Shown here: positions 59,481 to 64,000 of the stretch, in pieces
How positions within the stretch are numbered: the stretch's first letter is position 1
Layout: each line of letters begins with the position of its first letter
Assembly (NCBI GenBank): GCA_024644385.1
Contig: JAHELB010000002.1
Coordinates: 1 to 64,000 of the forward strand
Source: Nitrosopumilaceae archaeon
GTDB taxonomy: Archaea; Thermoproteota; Nitrososphaeria; Nitrososphaerales; Nitrosopumilaceae
DNA length: 64,000 nt
Reading direction: 5' to 3'
Program-made: the position numbers and the translations under genes
Notes under the pieces: model-generated
Told to the model about the DNA's origin: nothing
The model's input: only the letters and a program-made list of their open reading frames with translations
Database searches by the model: none

Positions 59481-60197
59481 TTGGGGAAAATCTATGCAGT
59501 GGGTGTTGGGCCGGGCTCATCAAAATATGTTACAAAAATTGTAAAAGAAATAATTCAGAATTGTGATATCGTAATTGGATACAAATACACTTTGGAAACA
59601 ATCCAAAACCTGTTAGAGGGAAAAGAAGTCCATGAGGTTACAATGAGTAACCAAGAGGAGTCTTATCAAAAAATTTTACCTAATTTAGACAATCGTTCTT
59701 TGGTAATCCCTTTTACTGGAGATGTTAATTTTTCTGAATCAGAAGTTGTAGATCGACTAATTGAAATTTTTGGTGAGATTGAAATAATTCCTGGAATTAG
59801 TTCAGTTCAGGTGGCTGCATCAAAAGCAAAAATCCCGTTAGATAAATCCAAAGTAATTACAATGCACGTAACGGCTTCCATAGAAGAAAAGAAACTAGAA
59901 TTACAAAAAGCCCTAATTGATGGCCTTAGTGTTATTTTGATTCCACGTCCATGGCCCAAACAACCAGAAAAACATTTTATGCCATCAGAAGTTGCAGTTT
60001 ATCTCAAAAAGAATAATTTTTCCACAAAAAATATGAAAGTTCATGTTTTTGAAAATTTAACTACTGAAAAGGAGGCTAGTTTTGTAGGGACAGTAAAAGA
60101 TTTGGAGGGAATGGAATTTTCGGACCTGTCTGTAATGGTGTTCAACCAAACAGAATTAGATTCCTATATGAATTACAAGTGGCAATGGGAAAACTAG
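59481..60197 (+). CDS. cbiE: Cobalt-precorrin-7 C5-methyltransferase (TTG start directly after upstream stop)
   Basis: GKIYAVGVGPGSSKYVTKIV, EIIPGISSVQVAASKA. Confidence 0.88.
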   Translation: MGKIYAVGVGPGSSKYVTKIVKEIIQNCDIVIGYKYTLETIQNLLEGKEVHEVTMSNQEESYQKILPNLDNRSLVIPFTGDVNFSESEVVDRLIEIFGEIEIIPGISSVQVAASKAKIPLDKSKVITMHVTASIEEKKLELQKALIDGLSVILIPRPWPKQPEKHFMPSEVAVYLKKNNFSTKNMKVHVFENLTTEKEASFVGTVKDLEGMEFSDLSVMVFNQTELDSYMNYKWQWEN

Positions 60198-61117
60198 TTT
60201 CCCTGTTGATTTTTAGTCGATCCAAGAATAATATTGTCTACATTAGGGAAAGAGTAGGCAACTATTTCCATCCAAGGATATTTTGGATCATATAATCTAT
60301 AAAATCCCATTTCCTCAAATTTTATGTCAAGTGATTCTCCAGGTAATATTTCGGGAGTAGAAATTCTTCCATCAATAGTAAAAGGATTATACCTATCACC
60401 ATAGTTTTCTTTTCCACTAACAATACTATGAGAAACAATATCATTATTTACAAAAGTAATTGTTGTTCCAGGCTGTATGGTAATTCTATCTTTTGAGAAA
60501 TAACTTAATCTTAAAGGATTTGTATCGGCACGGCTTTTGGTTTCACCACTTTCAATATAGTTTTGTACTACTCCTTGTTTTGAGGCTCCTTGAAGGATAT
60601 GTATTGTTAACTTTTCATCATCAATACCAACATCTGTTGTCTTGACTATCTTTGTTAATTGAGAAAGTTTTGAAGTGTAAATAATTTTATAAGAATTATC
60701 TATTGTGTTAATTCTTCCCGTAAATCCATATATTGAGCCATTTTTACTCTCTTCAACTAACCGCCCAAAAAAACTAATGGTAGTATCAAAACCTCCTACA
60801 CTTTCAATATTTCCGTTAATTCTAATATATCGACCCTCCCGAAGAAATTTACCATCAAGTTCTGAAATTATAAAATCTTCATTATCCAGGGTGATAAATC
60901 CATCTTCTATCAAAAAGTCTATACTACTACCTACTTGTATTTGAGATGATAAACCAATATCAATTTCTGAAAGTCTGATTCTCTCTTCAGTTACTGCAAA
61001 CCCTGATCCTTCAAGTAGATAGGCTGAATTTTCATTTACTTCAGCAAAAACATCATTTATGAAAAATCCCGAAGAAAACACAAACAAAACTAAAAGTCCC
61101 AAAATAGAATTATTCAC
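60194..61117 (-). CDS. Secreted protein with C-terminal cupredoxin-like domain lacking canonical Cu ligands
   Basis: TIQPGTTITFVNNDIVSHSIVSG...GFYRLYDPKYPWMEIVAY. Confidence 0.75.
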   Translation of the reverse strand: MNNSILGLLVLFVFSSGFFINDVFAEVNENSAYLLEGSGFAVTEERIRLSEIDIGLSSQIQVGSSIDFLIEDGFITLDNEDFIISELDGKFLREGRYIRINGNIESVGGFDTTISFFGRLVEESKNGSIYGFTGRINTIDNSYKIIYTSKLSQLTKIVKTTDVGIDDEKLTIHILQGASKQGVVQNYIESGETKSRADTNPLRLSYFSKDRITIQPGTTITFVNNDIVSHSIVSGKENYGDRYNPFTIDGRISTPEILPGESLDIKFEEMGFYRLYDPKYPWMEIVAYSFPNVDNIILGSTKNQQGN

Positions 61118-61197
61118 ATTATGTTTTTCTAATTATTTAGTTTATAATTTACTACTAAATTTTTTTAGACTGGGTGGACAAATCACTGATTTTTAGG

Positions 61198-61734
61198 CTA
61201 AAGAGTAGGCATCTCAAAGCCTTCCTCTTGAGCGAGTTTTATCATATAATCTTCCAAAAATCCACCGGCTAAAAGCAATCCCACTACAATCCCAATTTCA
61301 ATTAGAGTTGGTTTTAGGAAAGGGTTAAAATTAGTTTTTTTGCTAATTGCTCTAATTAAGATAAAACTCCTTGATGTTGCAAGCGAATAGGCACAAAGCT
61401 CCATTATTCCAAATGGTGAAAAGTATAGAATAGCAAGTGGTGGAATTTCTTTTAGTTCGGGTGCTAAAACGGTTATAGCAGAAAATGCGTATCCTGTGGA
61501 CCATGCTGAAAACAAACCCCAAGCAATTCCAAATCCAGGGATAAACATTGGTAAAGCTATTGTAGTATTATGAATGAAAATTCCCATACCATCGATGTCT
61601 TTAACCAATTTTTCAAATTCCTGCATGAAAATATTTGCGTCCTCTTCACTTACTTCAAACATTGTTCCTATTTGAAATACCAAACTAAACAATCCCATGA
61701 ACACGAAAAACGTAATAATTCTAATTCTAGACAT
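61198..61734 (-). CDS. SpoIIM/DUF95 family membrane protein
   Basis: GFGIAWGLFSAWSTGYAFSA, PFGIMELCAYSLATS. Confidence 0.82.
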   Translation of the reverse strand: MSRIRIITFFVFMGLFSLVFQIGTMFEVSEEDANIFMQEFEKLVKDIDGMGIFIHNTTIALPMFIPGFGIAWGLFSAWSTGYAFSAITVLAPELKEIPPLAILYFSPFGIMELCAYSLATSRSFILIRAISKKTNFNPFLKPTLIEIGIVVGLLLAGGFLEDYMIKLAQEEGFEMPTL

Positions 61735-61810
61735 GAACGTTCTTTTAAAATTACAATATTTGAGGGTTAGGCATAGGCGCAGATTTAATAAAACCAGAAG
61801 ATATTCTTGA

Positions 61811-63253
61811 ATGTTGAAGAAAGAATTATCTCTTGTTTTGAATTACGCTTTGAATAAAGGATTTCAAATTCATCCTAGTGCTTTTGAATTTTTAGAAAAT
61901 GTAGATGTAAAAAAACTTGAAAGAATAATTAAAGAAATAGTACGAGAAAAGATAAAACAAAAATCCTTTCAGATTAATCAAGATGATCTGGAAAATTATT
62001 TTGGAATTAAAGAAGATAAGGACCTTCTAGGTGAATACAAAATTCTTTTTGATCCATCCTCAAAAATTACAAGTGCTGAGGGGATTATTGGTTATAATTT
62101 CTTATTTGCTAGTCGATTTAACAAACTAAAAAGAATCATTTCTGATAGGCCTGAATCAAAATTGTTAAAGACTATTGCTTCGATAAAATCGTCAAAATCA
62201 AATGAGGATGTGTACGTTTGTGGTCTAGTAACTGCAAGAATTAGTGAAAGAAACATTACCAAATTATTGGTAGAAGACCCTTCAGGCTCGCTTGAAGGGA
62301 TTATTTTTGATAATGATCTCCAAAAGACCGCAGATTTATTATTAAATGACCAATTTGTTATGGCACGAATAGGGTTTGGGAAGAATTCAGGTTTTATTAT
62401 TAAGGATTTAATTTCTCCAGATATACCAGATCAATCATCAAATAGATCAGAATCAGAAACTTTTGCGGTTTTTCTTTCCGATTTGCATATTGGGAGTAAG
62501 TATTTCATGGAGAATGAATTTAAGGAGTTTATTTTTTGGTTATCTGGCCCTGATCCTGTAGCACGTAAAGTTAGATTTGTGTTAATTTGTGGGGATGTTG
62601 TAGATGGAGTTGGCATATACCCAAATCAAGACAAAGAGTTAGTTTGCCAAACTATTGAGGAGCAATTAAAAAAGATGGAGGATTTATTAGATAAAATTCC
62701 AGATCATATTAAAATTTTCATTATGCCTGGAAACCACGACCCAGGAAGAAGGGCATTACCACAGCCTGCAATACCAAAAAAATTCAATCCTGGACTATGG
62801 GAAAGAGAGAATGTGATAATGTTGGGTAATCCGGCTGTTATTTCTTTGAATGGAGTAAAGGTATTGATGTTTCATGGACAAAGCATCGATGATATTGTAA
62901 AAACTACGCCTGGATTGAGTTATGATAGTCCTACAAATGTCATGAAGCAACTTCTGAGGACACGGCACCTTAGTCCAATTTATGGGAGTCAAACGCCTAT
63001 TGCGCCAGAGTTAGAGGATCTTTTGGTAATTGAGGAAATACCAGATATCTTTCATGTTGGTCATGTTCATCGAGCTCAGTTAGATCTGTACAAGGGTATT
63101 CTTTTAGTCAACTCGGGTTCTTGGCAAAACCAGACCCCCTTTCAAGCCAGCGTTGGGATGACCCCAAATCCTGGAATTGCCTTAATGGTAAATTTAAAAA
63201 CATTTCAAGTACTACATCAAAATTATAATTCAAATTTAGACAATATCTTGTAA
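61811..63253 (+). CDS. polB: DNA polymerase D small subunit (DP1)
   Basis: SDLHIGSKYF, ICGDVVDGVGIYPNQ, IFIMPGNHDPGRRALPQPA, GHVHRAQ. Confidence 0.94.
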   Translation: MLKKELSLVLNYALNKGFQIHPSAFEFLENVDVKKLERIIKEIVREKIKQKSFQINQDDLENYFGIKEDKDLLGEYKILFDPSSKITSAEGIIGYNFLFASRFNKLKRIISDRPESKLLKTIASIKSSKSNEDVYVCGLVTARISERNITKLLVEDPSGSLEGIIFDNDLQKTADLLLNDQFVMARIGFGKNSGFIIKDLISPDIPDQSSNRSESETFAVFLSDLHIGSKYFMENEFKEFIFWLSGPDPVARKVRFVLICGDVVDGVGIYPNQDKELVCQTIEEQLKKMEDLLDKIPDHIKIFIMPGNHDPGRRALPQPAIPKKFNPGLWERENVIMLGNPAVISLNGVKVLMFHGQSIDDIVKTTPGLSYDSPTNVMKQLLRTRHLSPIYGSQTPIAPELEDLLVIEEIPDIFHVGHVHRAQLDLYKGILLVNSGSWQNQTPFQASVGMTPNPGIALMVNLKTFQVLHQNYNSNLDNIL

Positions 63254-64000
63254 AGTAAGATCATCTTTGAAGGTCTTTTTTACCATCTCAGGTGAAATTG
63301 TTAATTTGTATTTTTTTGTTCTACCATGAATACCTTGATGAATAAGCCTACCACTAATAATTCCAGATAATTCAATTTCGCTTAACATTTGAGTTATTCT
63401 ACGTTGGGTTAGTTCCTCACGGCCTACAACTTTGCATAATGTTTTGTATGTTGAGTAGATTTCTCCAGTAGATGATCCACCGGCTTTCAATATAGCTAAA
63501 ATTAATAATTTTTCGTGGAGAGGATAAGATTTTAGAGAGGTTTCCTCTTTATTTTCTTCTATTTTTAAAGAAGCCTCCCTAACATGTTCCTCAGTTACAT
63601 TTTCTGATTGCTTCCTTTCTGCAATTTCTCCTGCAACTCGTATCAAATCAATTGCTCTCCGGGCATCTCCATGTTCACCTCCTGCTAAGGCTGCACAGAG
63701 ATTTAAGGCAGGCTCTTGTACAGAATTTGGAATAAATGCGTGATTGATTCTTTCGTTAAGAATTTTTTTTATTTGGTCCACATTATAGTTGGTAAATACA
63801 ATTTCTTCTTCTCCTAGGCTGCTAATTACTCGAGGGTCAAGTTTTTCCTTAAAAGTTAAATCGTTTGAAATACCAACTAAGGTTAAAGAGCCTTGGGTTA
63901 ACCTTTCATTTGCTCGGGTTAATTGATATAAAATATCTTTACCTGTTTTTGAGGCTAGTTGAGCAAGATAATCAATTTCATCAATAACAAAAATTACGTT
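63236..64000 (-). CDS. cdc6: Orc1/Cdc6 replication initiator, truncated by window end (reading frame open past 63781)
   Basis: Frame continues to the edge with Walker-B NVIFVIDEIDYLAQLA; C-terminal winged helix; GDARRAIDLIRVAGEIAE. Confidence 0.92.
   Translation of the reverse strand, partial: NVIFVIDEIDYLAQLASKTGKDILYQLTRANERLTQGSLTLVGISNDLTFKEKLDPRVISSLGEEEIVFTNYNVDQIKKILNERINHAFIPNSVQEPALNLCAALAGGEHGDARRAIDLIRVAGEIAERKQSENVTEEHVREASLKIEENKEETSLKSYPLHEKLLILAILKAGGSSTGEIYSTYKTLCKVVGREELTQRRITQMLSEIELSGIISGRLIHQGIHGRTKKYKLTISPEMVKKTFKDDLTLQDIV

Noticed and set aside
1-64000. CRISPR arrays, transposons, prophage or defence islands
   Set aside because: No spaced direct repeats, transposase, integrase, restriction-modification or toxin-antitoxin-like genes recognised in either strand

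Overview
Archaeal chromosome window, low GC, gene dense, with a gene content typical of ammonia-oxidising Thaumarchaeota/Nitrososphaerota (Nitrosopumilus-like). The assignment rests on CdvB/ESCRT-III paralogs, PriS/PriL, PolD small subunit, Cdc6, TFB, CDC48, aconitase X and the cobalamin genes; it is by family recognition, not a database search. Most of the window is housekeeping: primase, endonuclease IV, GlyRS, cobalamin methyltransferases, RqcH/NFACT, Nth, sulfate assimilation, the QueC/FolE/QueE preQ0 cluster, homoserine kinase, NDH-2, PolD and Cdc6. There is one clear tRNA-Gly(CCC). I saw no CRISPR array, transposase, integrase or recognisable defence island. The best leads are: (i) two compact, strongly structured intergenic RNA candidates at ~25.32-25.39 kb and ~37.72-37.81 kb; (ii) a 43.5-50.3 kb stress island of Hsp20, PAC2, CBS and USP genes, including a CBS protein with a C-terminal HPF/RaiA-like domain and two USP genes sharing a perfect 118-bp inverted repeat; (iii) a glutamate-racemase-like protein with both catalytic cysteines replaced by serine; (iv) an overlapping RqcH/Mut7-C RNase/AMMECR1 operon; (v) a membrane-bound winged-helix regulator operon with a 12-bp tandem repeat upstream; (vi) two CdvB paralogs sharing a C-terminal FPSVPS motif.
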